From Hyphomicrobiales bacterium (GTDB lineage: Bacteria > Pseudomonadota > Alphaproteobacteria > Rhizobiales > Beijerinckiaceae), in the NCBI GenBank assembly GCA_026400535.1, contig JAPLOU010000043.1, positions 1-64,000 on the forward strand: 64,000 nt of DNA. Reading direction: 5' to 3'. Below are positions 19,495-28,440 of the stretch, one piece after another; positions within the stretch are counted from its first letter, which is position 1; each line of letters opens with the position of its first letter. Below the pieces are notes generated by a model. The model worked only from the letters and a program-made list of their open reading frames with translations, had not been told where the DNA came from and did not search any database. A program made the position numbers and the translations under genes.

Positions 19495-20007
19495 GTGTTG
19501 AGGCTGGGCAACGCCTTTTCCTATACGTGCTTCGGACACGTTTGCACACGTCTTGGAACGCGTATCCTGCCCGCCGTGATCGCGGGGACACTGTCGTCTG
19601 CCTGTTCGATGAGCCTGCCGATGGTTTCGCTGTTAGCCCGCAAGGACCCCGAACCTGTGCTGACCACCGCCTCCGTGCCCGCGCCAGTCCCTCGCGCCGG
19701 CAACGGGCCCTCGCTGTCGGACCATCTTGGCCCTGAGGATCTGCGCCGCGCGACGGGGGCGCTGGCGCTGGCGCTGGATCCGCAAGGCAATGGCTCGTCG
19801 GTCGCCTGGGACAATGCCGAAAGCAAGTCGAGTGGCCGCTTCACTCCGGTCGGCGGGCCATTCCTCAAGGACTATGATGTCTGCCGCGCCTTCCTGGCCC
19901 AGGTCCAGACCGTGATGCAGCGGCAGGCGCTGCAGGGCACGGCGTGTCGGCCATCCGGCAGCCAGTGGGTCATCCAGGATCTCAAGCCCTGGAAAGAGCC
20001 AGGCTGA
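19495..20007 (+). CDS. lipoprotein of the RT0821/Lpp0805 surface-protein family
   Basis: The protein has 170 residues from the GTG at 19495. A hydrophobic stretch ending in a lipobox-like LSSAC (about residues 31-35) suggests a lipoprotein, though the N-terminal region before it is long and the true start may be internal. The conserved domain reads LGPEDLRRATGALALALDPQ, then GNGSSVAWDNAESKSSGRFT, PVGGPFLKDYDVCRAFLAQV and LQGTACR. I associate this pattern with RT0821/Lpp0805-type surface or 17-kDa-antigen-like proteins. It lies upstream of a DnaJ-like gene and fabI, as in several rhizobial genomes. Confidence 0.6.
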   Translation: MLRLGNAFSYTCFGHVCTRLGTRILPAVIAGTLSSACSMSLPMVSLLARKDPEPVLTTASVPAPVPRAGNGPSLSDHLGPEDLRRATGALALALDPQGNGSSVAWDNAESKSSGRFTPVGGPFLKDYDVCRAFLAQVQTVMQRQALQGTACRPSGSQWVIQDLKPWKEPG

Positions 20008-20104
20008 CCGGCCAGGGCGCGCAGGACTGTTGCAAACACGCGACACTCGCCCCACGTTAGACTGACGTCCGATCCATGCGAATCCTACGAGCACAGAAGC
20101 GCCC

Positions 20105-20998
20105 ATGCGCGATCCTTACACCATTCTCGGCGTAGCCAAATCCGCCAGCGAGGCGGAGGTCAAGAAGGCCTACCGTCGGCTGGCGAAGGTCCACCATCCC
20201 GACCGCAACGTCCATGATCCGAAGGCTAAGGAGCGCTTCTCCGAACTGAACAGCGCCTACGAAATCGTCGGCGATCCGGCCAAGCGCGCGCAGTTCGACC
20301 GTGGCGAGATCGGTGCTGACGGCAAGCCGAGATTCCAGGGATTCGAGGGATTCGGCCCCGGTGCGCGCCCGAGGGGCGGCTTCGAGCAGCAGGGCAGCCC
20401 TGCCGGATCAAGGGGTGGCTTCGATCCGGCGGACCTGTTTGGTGACATGTTCGCCGACGCCCTGCGACGGGGCGGCGGCGGTGCCGGGGCCCGGGCGCAT
20501 CCCAAGGGCCAGGATGTCGAAGCGGTGATGACCGTGACCCTGGCGGACATCGCATCCGGGACATCGAAGCGGGTCAGGCTGCCGACCGGCCGTGAGGTGG
20601 ACGTCGGCGTTCCCAAGGGCGTCACCGACGGCAAGGTCATCCGGCTCAAGGGCCTTGGCCACCCCAGCCCGTTCGCCGGGGAGGCGGGCGATGTCATGCT
20701 GACCATCAAGGTGGCCGTCGATCCGCGCTTCACGGTCGAAGGGCGCGACCTGCGGACCAAGATCAGCGTGCCCCTGATCGACGCCGTGCTTGGCGGCGCG
20801 GTGCGCGTGCCGACGCTGCAGGGCGATGTGGACATGAACCTGCCGCCCATGACCAGTTCCGGCCGCTCCTTCCGGCTCCGCGGCAAGGGGCTGCCCGGCG
20901 ATGCCAGCAAGCCGGACGGCGACCTGTACGCATCCGTGGACATCCTCCTTCCCGCTGCCGATGATGAACTCACCGCCCTGATGCGGCGGCGGCGCTGA
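20105..20998 (+). CDS. DnaJ-class co-chaperone without zinc finger (CbpA-like)
   Basis: The protein has 297 residues. An N-terminal J domain (1-70) with HPD in KVHHPDRNVHDPKAKERFSE is followed by a Gly/Phe-rich linker (about 75-135) and a DnaJ C-terminal substrate-binding domain (from about 140). The CxxCxGxG zinc repeats of DnaJ are absent, so this is a type II J-protein. It would stimulate DnaK ATPase. The full dnaK-dnaJ pair is elsewhere in the window (37-40 kb). Confidence 0.9.
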   Translation: MRDPYTILGVAKSASEAEVKKAYRRLAKVHHPDRNVHDPKAKERFSELNSAYEIVGDPAKRAQFDRGEIGADGKPRFQGFEGFGPGARPRGGFEQQGSPAGSRGGFDPADLFGDMFADALRRGGGGAGARAHPKGQDVEAVMTVTLADIASGTSKRVRLPTGREVDVGVPKGVTDGKVIRLKGLGHPSPFAGEAGDVMLTIKVAVDPRFTVEGRDLRTKISVPLIDAVLGGAVRVPTLQGDVDMNLPPMTSSGRSFRLRGKGLPGDASKPDGDLYASVDILLPAADDELTALMRRRR

Positions 20999-21012
20999 CC
21001 GCTTCGGCACAG

Positions 21013-21036
21013 CTTTGTGGCCGCTCCTGCACAAAG
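21013..21036 (+). terminator. hairpin after the DnaJ-like gene
   Basis: CTTTGTG (21013-21019) pairs with CACAAAG (21030-21036) around a 10-base loop, followed by ATTGTGTG. The tail is only moderately T-rich. It lies 14 bases after the stop of the DnaJ-like gene. Confidence 0.45.
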
Positions 21037-21051
21037 ATTGTGTGTCCGGCC

Positions 21052-21080
21052 TTGTCGGCGTGCGCCCCCAAAGCTAAGAG
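21052..21080 (+). promoter_or_regulatory. predicted promoter of fabI
   Basis: TTGTCG (21052-21057) and TAAGAG (21075-21080) are separated by 17 bases. The start of transcription would fall near 21087, just before the palindrome at 21098. Confidence 0.4.
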
Positions 21081-21097
21081 CGAAGCGTGACCTGATC

Positions 21098-21111
21098 GTT
21101 TAGCGCTAAAC
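21098..21111. promoter_or_regulatory. perfect palindromic operator-like site before fabI
   Basis: GTTTAGCGCTAAAC is a perfect 14-base palindrome ending 16 bases before the fabI ATG and about +11 to +24 from the predicted start of transcription. The placement suits a dimeric repressor. No regulator gene lies nearby. Confidence 0.5.
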
Positions 21112-21127
21112 CAAACGGACGACCCAC

Positions 21128-21949
21128 ATGACAGTCGGACATGGCGTTCTCAAGGGCAAGCGTGGCCTGATCATGGGCGTGGCGAACAACCGCTCCATCG
21201 CCTGGGGTATCGCCAAGGCCTGTGCCGATCAGGGCGCGGAACTTGCGTTCACCTATCAAGGCGATTCGCTGAGGAAGCGGGTCGAGCCGCTGGCCAGGGA
21301 GGTCGGTGCCATTGTGGTCGGGCATTGCGACGTGACCGACGAGAGCACCATCGACGCGGTCTTCGCCGAGGTGGCGAGGACGTTCGGCAAGATCGATTTC
21401 CTCGTCCACTGCATCGCCTTTGCCGACAAGAACGAGTTGACCGGGCGCTATGTCGACACCAGCGCGGCCAACTTCAGCCAGTCCCTGCTGATTTCCTGCT
21501 ACTCCTTCACAGCGATCGCGCAGCGCGCCGAAAAGCTGATGACCGAGGGCGGCGCCATGGTGACGCTGACCTATTACGGGGCGGAAAAATGGATGCCGCA
21601 CTACAATGTGATGGGCGTGGCGAAGGCCGCACTTGAAGCCTCAGTGCGCTATCTGGCCGCCGACCTGGGGCCGCAGAACATTCGCGTCAACGCCATTTCG
21701 GCGGGGCCGATCAAGACGCTCGCCGCCTCGGGTATCGGCGACTTCCGCTACATCCTGCGCTGGAACGAGTACAATGCGCCGTTGCGCCGGACGGTGACCA
21801 TCGAGGAGGTCGGCGAGACCTGCGTCTATCTCGTTTCCGACTGGTCACGGGGCATGACCGGAGAAATCCTGCACGTCGACGCCGGTTACCATGTCGTGGG
21901 CATGAAGAACCCGACAGCTCCGGACATCACGCTCGACAAGGGCGAGTGA
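21128..21949 (+). CDS. fabI: enoyl-[acyl-carrier-protein] reductase (NADH), FabI type
   Basis: This 273-residue SDR-fold enzyme performs the last reduction of fatty-acid elongation. The cofactor segment is GKRGLIMGVANNRSIAWGIA. Catalytic residues follow the FabI pattern, with the first Tyr in LTYYGAEKWMPHYNVMGVAK and Tyr-x6-Lys within the same segment. It ends with a VVGMKNP tail and a charged C-terminus (DITLDKGE). A perfect palindrome immediately upstream suggests transcriptional control. It is followed 48 bases later by the histidine phosphatase gene. Confidence 0.96.
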   Translation: MTVGHGVLKGKRGLIMGVANNRSIAWGIAKACADQGAELAFTYQGDSLRKRVEPLAREVGAIVVGHCDVTDESTIDAVFAEVARTFGKIDFLVHCIAFADKNELTGRYVDTSAANFSQSLLISCYSFTAIAQRAEKLMTEGGAMVTLTYYGAEKWMPHYNVMGVAKAALEASVRYLAADLGPQNIRVNAISAGPIKTLAASGIGDFRYILRWNEYNAPLRRTVTIEEVGETCVYLVSDWSRGMTGEILHVDAGYHVVGMKNPTAPDITLDKGE

Positions 21950-21997
21950 CAGGCAGGCCAGACCACCATCGCGCGTCCGACCCGGAGGCCAGCACGC

Positions 21998-22600
21998 ATG
22001 AAGTCCTTCCGCCTGCCCAACGGTCTGACGCTCTATCTGATCCGCCACGGCGAAACCGACTGGAACGCCGAGGGGCGACTGCAGGGGGGACGCGACATTC
22101 CGCTCAATGACTTCGGCCGTGTTCAGGCCGAGGAGGCCGGGCTCAAGCTCCGCGATGTGGCCCCGCACGCGGAGGATCTCGACTATCTGTGTTCTCCCCT
22201 GAGCCGCGCACGCGAAACCATGGAAATCGCCCGGCGCTCGATCGGCCTGCACCCGACCTCCTACAAGACCGACGAGCGGCTGCGGGAGCTGACCTTCGGG
22301 ACATGGGAGGGCATGACATGGCGCGAGGTCCGGGCAAGCGCGCCTGAGGCCGCCAGGGCGCGCGAAGCGAACAAGTGGGACTACATGCCGCCGCAGGGCG
22401 AAAGCTACGCGATGCTTCTGGCGCGCACGATGCCGGTTTTCGAGCAGATCAGGCGCGACACCGTGGTCGTCAGCCATGGCGGTGTGATGCGCGTCGCCGT
22501 CGCCGGGCTCGGATTTGAGACCAAGGGCGTGGCCGAGGACCTCGACATCTGGCAGGGCCGGATCGTCATCGTCACAAGCGGCGGCTACCGCTGGCACTGA
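21998..22600 (+). CDS. histidine phosphatase family protein
   Basis: This 200-residue branch-1 histidine-phosphatase protein has the RHG motif LIRHGETDWNAEGRLQGGRD (phospho-acceptor His at about 13), a mid-sequence ELTFGTWEGMTW with the acid residue, and the second His in VVSHGGVMRV. It is often annotated as phosphoglycerate mutase, but the length fits a broad-specificity phosphatase (GpmB/CobC-like). It follows fabI on the same strand. Confidence 0.88.
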   Translation: MKSFRLPNGLTLYLIRHGETDWNAEGRLQGGRDIPLNDFGRVQAEEAGLKLRDVAPHAEDLDYLCSPLSRARETMEIARRSIGLHPTSYKTDERLRELTFGTWEGMTWREVRASAPEAARAREANKWDYMPPQGESYAMLLARTMPVFEQIRRDTVVVSHGGVMRVAVAGLGFETKGVAEDLDIWQGRIVIVTSGGYRWH

Positions 22601-22652
22601 AGTCGCACAAGCGGCAAGGTCAGCCGGAACGCATGCGGTTTTCCGCCCGGAA

Positions 22653-22699
22653 CGTTAACGCTGAACCCATTCGCGGCATCGCGTTCACTAGCGGTTCAG
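22653..22699. promoter_or_regulatory. region with small palindromes upstream of the NRPS-like gene
   Basis: CGTTAACG (22653-22660) is an 8-base palindrome. Beside it, CTGAACC (22661-22667) and GGTTCAG (22693-22699) are inverted with 25 bases between. Operator or hairpin roles are possible, and no convincing -35/-10 pair was found. Confidence 0.25.
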
Positions 22700-22730
22700 T
22701 ACACTTGTTGTTAAGCACACCGTCCGGGCC

Positions 22731-25700
22731 ATGCGATCAGTGGCCGACAAGGCGTGCGTGGCGGGGCTCTGCGCCAAGCCACAACAGGGAGAGATGCCGG
22801 CGGCAACGGACAATGCGGACAACTCCCCGCGTGACGGTTGCTCCGGCCCTTTTGGTGCGATGAACGAAGTGGTCAAGTTTCCGCCCGTCACGTTTCCGGA
22901 CCAGCAGGTCGCTGCCCTGTTCGGCGCTGAACGGCCCGACCTGCTTCACGACGAGGTTCTCGCCGAAATCTTCGCTGGAACGGTCCGGTCGCGCCCGTCC
23001 CACGAGGCCATGCGCGATGCGGACCGCGCGCTGAGTTATGCCGAGGTCTGGGCACAGGCCAGCGCAATCGCGCGCGGGCTTGTCAGCAAGGGTGTCGGTA
23101 CGGGATCGGTGGTCGGATTGTGGATGCCGCGCGGCATCGAGCTTCTGGTGACGCAGATCGCGATCACCCTGTCCGGCGCCGCCTGGCTGCCCTTCGACGC
23201 GGACGCGCCCGTCGACCGGATCGCCACGTGCCTGCAGGACTGCGCGGCGGCCGGGCTGGTCACATCGGAGGCGAATGCCGCCAAGGCCGCGGAAGCGGGT
23301 GTCGCCATCTGGACGCCCGGCCTGCTCAAGGCGAGCGACGATGGCAAGGATCTGGCGCCCCGCGCCGCCGGGCTCACACCCGATGATCCGGCCTACATGA
23401 TCTACACCTCGGGCTCGACCGGCAAGCCGAAGGGCATTGTCATCAGCCATCGCAGCATCTGCCATTTCCTGCGCTCGGCCAACGAGGTTTACGGCTTCAA
23501 CGCCTCTGACGTGGTCTTCCAGGGCGCATCGGTCGCCTTCGACCTGTCGATGGAGGAAATCTGGGTTCCCTACCTGGCGGGAGCCACACTGTTCGTCGCC
23601 ACGCCGCAGATCATGGGCGATATCGAGAACCTGCCTGACGTGCTGGAGCGCGCCGGCGTCACCGTCATCGACACGGTGCCGACGCTGCTGGGCGTCCTGC
23701 CGCGCGAGGTTCCGACGCTGCGCATCATCATCCTCGGCGGCGAGGCCCTGCCCCCCGCGATTGTCCAGAAATGGGCGAAGCCGGGCCGCAGGCTGTTCAA
23801 CACCTACGGACCGACCGAGGCGACCGTGGTTGCGACCGTGGCCGAACTGACCGCGGGCGAAGCGGTGACAATTGGCAGGCCGATTCCGAACTACACCTGT
23901 TATGTCGTGTCCGAGGCTGGACAGATCTGCAAACCCGGCGAACCGGGCGAATTGTGGATCGGCGGACCGGGCGTGGCAACGGGCTATCTGGCGAGACCGG
24001 ACCTCACGGACGAGAAGTTCGTCGCCAACAACTTCGGCGGCGGGGGCCGGCTTTACCGCTCGGGCGATGCGGTCAGCCTGGACGCGGCCGGCAACATCGC
24101 CTTCCACGGCCGCATCGACGACCAGATCAAGATCCGCGGCTTCCGTGTCGAACTCGGCGAGATCGAAGCCAAGCTCACCGACGAGCCGGGCATTGCGCAG
24201 GCAGCCGTGGTGCTGCGGCAGGATGACGGCATCGACAAGCTTGTCGCTTTCGTGGTGGCCGAACCGGGCACATCCATCGACCGCAATGTGCTGCGCAGCG
24301 CGCTCAGGGCGAAGTTGCCGCCCTACATGATCCCCGGCCACTGGGAGCAGGTGATCGAGTTGCCGCGCCTGGCCGCTTCCGGCAAGGTTGACCGAAAGGT
24401 GCTGAAAGCGGCGCCGCTGACCGTGACACCGGCCTCGACCGTGCAGGTCCCGCCGGAAACGCCGACCGAGGCCGTCCTGCTGGAAGCAGCCAGACCGCTG
24501 TTCAAGGGCCAGGCCATCGCCTTCGACGTCGATTTCTTCACCGAGATGGGCGGGCACTCGCTGATCGCGGCACAGTTCATCTCTGCTGTGCGCCAGTCGC
24601 CCAGCCATGCGATGATCACGCTGCAGGATGTCTACAACCTCCGCACCCTGCGCGCGATGGGGGCGGCGCTCGATGAACGCATCGCCGCCTCGGGCGGCGG
24701 TGGACCGAAGGACCTGTCCTTCGAGCCGCCACCGTTCTGGCGCCGCTTCTGGTGCGGCGTGGCGCAGGCGGTCGCGATGCCCTTCATCCTCGGCCTGGTC
24801 ACCATCCAGTGGCTCGGTCTGTTCCTGTCGTCGATTTTCCTGATCAAGGGCGGGACCTCGATCTGGCAGGAAATGGCGATCCTTTGCGGCATCTATGTCA
24901 CGCTCAATCTGGCCGTGAAGGGCACCATCATCGCACTGAAATGGCTGATCATCGGGCGCACGAAGCCGGGCGTCTATCCGCTCTGGGGCGTGTACTACTA
25001 CCGTGTCTGGCTGGTCTCCCGTCTGGTGCAGACGACCACGCCGAAGTTCCTGCAAATGTCGCCGCTGATGCGCGTCTGGATCAGGCTCCTTGGCGGCAAG
25101 GTCGGCAAAGACGCCGTCATCGCCGAATTCGAGGCCGGAGCATGGGACCTTGTCAGCATCGGCGAACGGGTCTCGACCGGCTCGAAAGTCAAGCTCGCCA
25201 ATGTCGAGTACAGCGGCAACCAGATGATCATCGCGCCGGTCGAAATCGGCGACTATGCCTATATCGGCAATGCCGTGGTGCTGTCGGGCGGGTGCGTGGT
25301 CAAGGAGGGCGTCGAACTCAAGGACCTGACCTGCGTCCTGCCGGATCAGGTGGTGCCAGCCTGGGAAATCTGGGACGGCTCGCCGCCACGCAAGATCGGC
25401 ATGGTCGACCGCGCCAGCCTGCCCGAACATCCCGACGTGCCGTATTGGCAGCGCTTCCTCCTCGGCTGCGGCTACTTCGTGGCCTACACGCTTCTCCTGA
25501 TGATAGGACTTGTGCCGATCTTCCCGGCCTTCTATGTGCTCTACAATCTCGATGCCTGGGTCGGCGGCGAACTCGACTACACGATCGCCTGGTCGGAGCT
25601 GCTGTTCTATACATGGCCGACGGCCTTGATCCTGATCGCAGTCTCCATGACCATCGTCATCGCGATGCGCTGGCTCATCCTGCCCAGGGTGCGGGTCGGG

Positions 25701-26894
25701 ACCTATTCGATCTACTCGGTGTTCTATTTCCGCAAGTGGTGCATGGCGCTGTGCACCGAGGTGGTGCTGGAGACGCTGAATTCGCTCTTTGCCACCGTCT
25801 ACATGCGCTACTGGTACCGCATGATGGGGGCCAAGATCGGCAAGGGCTCCGAAATCTCGACCAACCTCGCCGGACGCTATGATCTTGTCGACATCGGCGC
25901 CGGCAACTTCATCGGCGACGAAGCCATCTTCGGCGACGAGGAGGTCCGCAACGGCTACATGACGCTGGGCACCGTGAAGACCGGCGACCGCGTGTTCTTC
26001 GGCAATGCCGCCATCGTGCCGGCCGGATCGGTGATCGAGGACGGCGCGCTGATCGGCGTGAAATCCAAGATGCCGGACAGCCTGCACGTCAAGAAGGACG
26101 AGACCTGGTTCGGCTCGCCGGCGATCAAGCTGCCGGTGCGCCAGCGCGTCAATCTTGGCGCTTCGGCGACCTACGAGCCGCCTTTCCGCATGAAGCTCTG
26201 GCGTGCCACCTTCGAGGCGATGCACACATCGCTGCCGACGGCGCTCTTCATCATGATGGGCTACATGACCGCGGACACGATCGAAGGCCCGATCAGCGAC
26301 GGCAACTACATGAAGGCGATCGGAATCTTCCTCGCGGCGGGCGTGGTCATCGCGATCACGCTGATCTGCGTCTCGGTCGCCTTCAAATGGATCATGATGG
26401 GCGTCTACAAGCCGGTGATGAAGCCGATGTGGTCATGGTGGGCGATGCGCACCGAGGCCTGCGCCGTGCTCTATGGCGGCCTCGTTGGCAAGGCCTCTCT
26501 CGAATACATGCGCGGCACGCCGTTCCTGCCCTGGGCGCTGAAGCTGTTCGGCACGAAGGTTGGCAAGGGCGTGGTGATGGACTGGACCGACGTGACCGAG
26601 TTCGACTGCATCACCCTGGGCGATTACTGCGTCATCAACGCCCATTCTTGCCCGCAGACGCATCTTTACGAGGATCGGGTCATGAAGGTCGGCCGCATCG
26701 AGATCGGACGCGGCGCTACCATCGGATCAGGCTGCACGATCCTCTACGACACCAAGATCGGTGAATTCGCCCGGATCGAGCCTCTGACACTGGTCATGAA
26801 GGGTGAACAGATCCCGCCGAACTCGATGTGGCAGGGGGCGCCCGCCGTGCCGCACATTCCGCATGTGAAGCATGCGGAAAAGGTCGCGGCCTGA
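22731..26894 (+). CDS. Pls/PosA-like membrane NRPS (A-PCP with three TM plus left-handed beta-helix units)
   Basis: The protein has 1387 residues. An adenylation domain (about 50-560) carries A3 YTSGSTGKPKG (from 222), A4 with Asp271, A5 YGPTEA (359), A8 DDQIKIRGFRVELGEIE and the A10 Lys552. A carrier domain has GGHS with the phosphopantetheine Ser610. Three similar units then start near 669, 905 and 1154, each with two transmembrane helices, a W/Y-rich segment and hexapeptide-repeat beta-helix turns (KVGKDAVIAEF, KIGKGSEISTN, KVGKGVVMDWT). There is no condensation or thioesterase domain. The layout parallels the six-TM epsilon-polylysine synthetase Pls and the NRPS C-terminal domain TIGR02353. 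By-eye pocket alignment gives D-L-E-D-I-G-T-V-V-K, whose two extra acids suggest a basic amino acid. ATGs at 22794 and 22860 are alternative starts. Confidence 0.88.
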   Translation: MRSVADKACVAGLCAKPQQGEMPAATDNADNSPRDGCSGPFGAMNEVVKFPPVTFPDQQVAALFGAERPDLLHDEVLAEIFAGTVRSRPSHEAMRDADRALSYAEVWAQASAIARGLVSKGVGTGSVVGLWMPRGIELLVTQIAITLSGAAWLPFDADAPVDRIATCLQDCAAAGLVTSEANAAKAAEAGVAIWTPGLLKASDDGKDLAPRAAGLTPDDPAYMIYTSGSTGKPKGIVISHRSICHFLRSANEVYGFNASDVVFQGASVAFDLSMEEIWVPYLAGATLFVATPQIMGDIENLPDVLERAGVTVIDTVPTLLGVLPREVPTLRIIILGGEALPPAIVQKWAKPGRRLFNTYGPTEATVVATVAELTAGEAVTIGRPIPNYTCYVVSEAGQICKPGEPGELWIGGPGVATGYLARPDLTDEKFVANNFGGGGRLYRSGDAVSLDAAGNIAFHGRIDDQIKIRGFRVELGEIEAKLTDEPGIAQAAVVLRQDDGIDKLVAFVVAEPGTSIDRNVLRSALRAKLPPYMIPGHWEQVIELPRLAASGKVDRKVLKAAPLTVTPASTVQVPPETPTEAVLLEAARPLFKGQAIAFDVDFFTEMGGHSLIAAQFISAVRQSPSHAMITLQDVYNLRTLRAMGAALDERIAASGGGGPKDLSFEPPPFWRRFWCGVAQAVAMPFILGLVTIQWLGLFLSSIFLIKGGTSIWQEMAILCGIYVTLNLAVKGTIIALKWLIIGRTKPGVYPLWGVYYYRVWLVSRLVQTTTPKFLQMSPLMRVWIRLLGGKVGKDAVIAEFEAGAWDLVSIGERVSTGSKVKLANVEYSGNQMIIAPVEIGDYAYIGNAVVLSGGCVVKEGVELKDLTCVLPDQVVPAWEIWDGSPPRKIGMVDRASLPEHPDVPYWQRFLLGCGYFVAYTLLLMIGLVPIFPAFYVLYNLDAWVGGELDYTIAWSELLFYTWPTALILIAVSMTIVIAMRWLILPRVRVGTYSIYSVFYFRKWCMALCTEVVLETLNSLFATVYMRYWYRMMGAKIGKGSEISTNLAGRYDLVDIGAGNFIGDEAIFGDEEVRNGYMTLGTVKTGDRVFFGNAAIVPAGSVIEDGALIGVKSKMPDSLHVKKDETWFGSPAIKLPVRQRVNLGASATYEPPFRMKLWRATFEAMHTSLPTALFIMMGYMTADTIEGPISDGNYMKAIGIFLAAGVVIAITLICVSVAFKWIMMGVYKPVMKPMWSWWAMRTEACAVLYGGLVGKASLEYMRGTPFLPWALKLFGTKVGKGVVMDWTDVTEFDCITLGDYCVINAHSCPQTHLYEDRVMKVGRIEIGRGATIGSGCTILYDTKIGEFARIEPLTLVMKGEQIPPNSMWQGAPAVPHIPHVKHAEKVAA

Positions 26895-26910
26895 GGCCGG
26901 CGCCGGGCGG

Positions 26911-28254
26911 TCAGTTCAGCGTGCGGGGCAGTGTTTCCTGAAAGTCGATCGCCTCGCCCATGGCCGGCGTCACCAGATCGTCCTCCCACATCACCTGATG
27001 GCCGCGCACGAAGGTGCCGATCGGCCAGCCTGTCACGGTGACGCCGTCATAGGGTGTCCAGCCGCATTTCGAGGCAATCCAGTCATTGGTGATGGTGCGC
27101 TGGCGCTTGAGGTCGACCACGGTGAAATCGGCATCATAGCCCACTGCGATCCGGCCCTTGCGCGCCATGCCAAACAGGCGGTTCGGGCCGTGGCTGGTCA
27201 TGTCGACAAATCGCTCGAGGCTCATCATGCCGTTGTTGACGTGGCTGAGCATGATCGGCACCAGCGTCTGAACCCCGGTCATGCCCGAATGCGCGTTCGG
27301 ATAGGCGTGGCTCTTCTCTTCATGGGTGTGAGGCGCGTGGTCTGAGCCCAGGATATCGGCGACGCCATTCACGACCCCCTTCCAGATCCCCTTGCGGTGG
27401 CTTTCGTCGCGAACCGGCGGGTTCATCTGCGCGTAGGCGCCAAGCCGCTCATAGCAGTCGGGCGCATGCAGCGTCAGGTGGTGCGGTGTGACCTCGACGG
27501 AGGCGACGTCCTTGTGGTCTTTGAGAAAGACCATCTCGTCGGCGGTCGAAATGTGCAGCACGTGGATACGGGCACCGCAGGCTCGCGCGATCCGGACCAG
27601 CCGCCGCGTACAGTTGAGCGCGACCTCTGGCGAGCGCCAGGCGGGATGCGAGGACGGGTCGCCGGGAACCCTGAGCGGCATGCGCTCGCGCAGCATCATC
27701 TCGTCTTCGGAATGGAAGGCAGCGCGACGCGAGGTGCGGCGCAGGATGTCGGTCACGCCCGCGTCATCCTCGACCAGAAGCGAGCCAGTCGAAGACCCCA
27801 TGAAGACCTTGATCCCCGCCGCCGCCGGCAGGCGCTCGAGTTCCGCAACGTCCCTGGCATTCTCGTGCGTGCCGCCGACATAGAAGGCGAAGTCGCAGTG
27901 CATGCGGCGGTGGGCTGCCTTCACCTTGTCGGCCAGAGCTTCCGGCGTCGTGGTCAGCGGATTGGTGTTCGGCATCTCGAACACGCCTGTGACTCCGCCC
28001 ATCACGGCGGCGCGCGAGCCGCTTTCGAGGTCTTCCTTGTGGGTGAGGCCGGGTTCGCGGAAATGCACCTGCGTGTCGACAACCCCGGGCAGCACGTGCA
28101 GGCCCCGGCAGTCGACGACCTTGCCGGCCGAGGCGCGCGTGAGGTCGCCGATGGCCGCGATGCGCCCATCCGTCACGCCGATGTCGCGCAGATCAGTGCC
28201 ATCATGGTTGACCACTATGCCGCTGCGCAGGATCAGATCGAAAGTCTGGGTCAT
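26911..28254 (-). CDS. pyrC: dihydroorotase
   Basis: This 447-residue amidohydrolase interconverts carbamoyl aspartate and dihydroorotate in pyrimidine synthesis. Metal-site features are DTQVHFREPGLTHKEDLESG (HxH-like region), GIKVFMGSSTGSL with the likely carboxylated Lys, HSEDE, HVLHISTADE and GSDHAPHTHEEK. It belongs to the PyrC/AllB-like branch, so allantoinase is the main alternative, but the sequence around MNPPVRDESHR fits dihydroorotase. The open frame continues upstream, but homology starts at the ATG at 28254. pyrF is also in the window at 41.8 kb. Confidence 0.87.
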   Translation of the reverse strand: MTQTFDLILRSGIVVNHDGTDLRDIGVTDGRIAAIGDLTRASAGKVVDCRGLHVLPGVVDTQVHFREPGLTHKEDLESGSRAAVMGGVTGVFEMPNTNPLTTTPEALADKVKAAHRRMHCDFAFYVGGTHENARDVAELERLPAAAGIKVFMGSSTGSLLVEDDAGVTDILRRTSRRAAFHSEDEMMLRERMPLRVPGDPSSHPAWRSPEVALNCTRRLVRIARACGARIHVLHISTADEMVFLKDHKDVASVEVTPHHLTLHAPDCYERLGAYAQMNPPVRDESHRKGIWKGVVNGVADILGSDHAPHTHEEKSHAYPNAHSGMTGVQTLVPIMLSHVNNGMMSLERFVDMTSHGPNRLFGMARKGRIAVGYDADFTVVDLKRQRTITNDWIASKCGWTPYDGVTVTGWPIGTFVRGHQVMWEDDLVTPAMGEAIDFQETLPRTLN

Positions 28255-28358
28255 CTGGCAATCCCGTTGCGCGAGCCGTGTGATCGAAACTAGCTCATAG
28301 GCTGCCCTGGTCACATCGCAAACATGGTATGGCGGACTTGCATCGCTGACAGACGCGC

Positions 28359-28387
28359 TTGCCTCGCTCCGGACTTTCTGCCATAGA
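28359..28387 (+). promoter_or_regulatory. predicted promoter of rpmI-rplT
   Basis: TTGCCT (28359-28364) and CATAGA (28382-28387) are separated by 17 bases. The start of transcription would fall near 28394, a few bases before the leader hairpin, in the divergent gap with pyrC. Confidence 0.5.
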
Positions 28388-28399
28388 CCGCCCTTCGTT

Positions 28400-28440
28400 G
28401 AACCGCCCGGCTCATTCAGGGCTGCCGTGGCGGTTCTTTT
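28400..28440 (+). promoter_or_regulatory. terminator-like hairpin in the 5' leader of rpmI-rplT
   Basis: GAACCGCC (28400-28407) pairs perfectly with GGCGGTTC (28429-28436), followed by TTTT. The upstream gene is on the other strand, so no rightward transcript needs terminating here. The structure lies in the leader of the ribosomal-protein mRNA and is best read as an attenuator or autoregulatory element. Confidence 0.55.

Noticed and set aside
22737-26225. Very long open frame on the minus strand opposite the NRPS-like gene
   Set aside because: Its product is low-complexity and rich in Arg, His and Asp with no family features. It is an antisense shadow produced by high GC, while the plus-strand frame has complete NRPS motifs.
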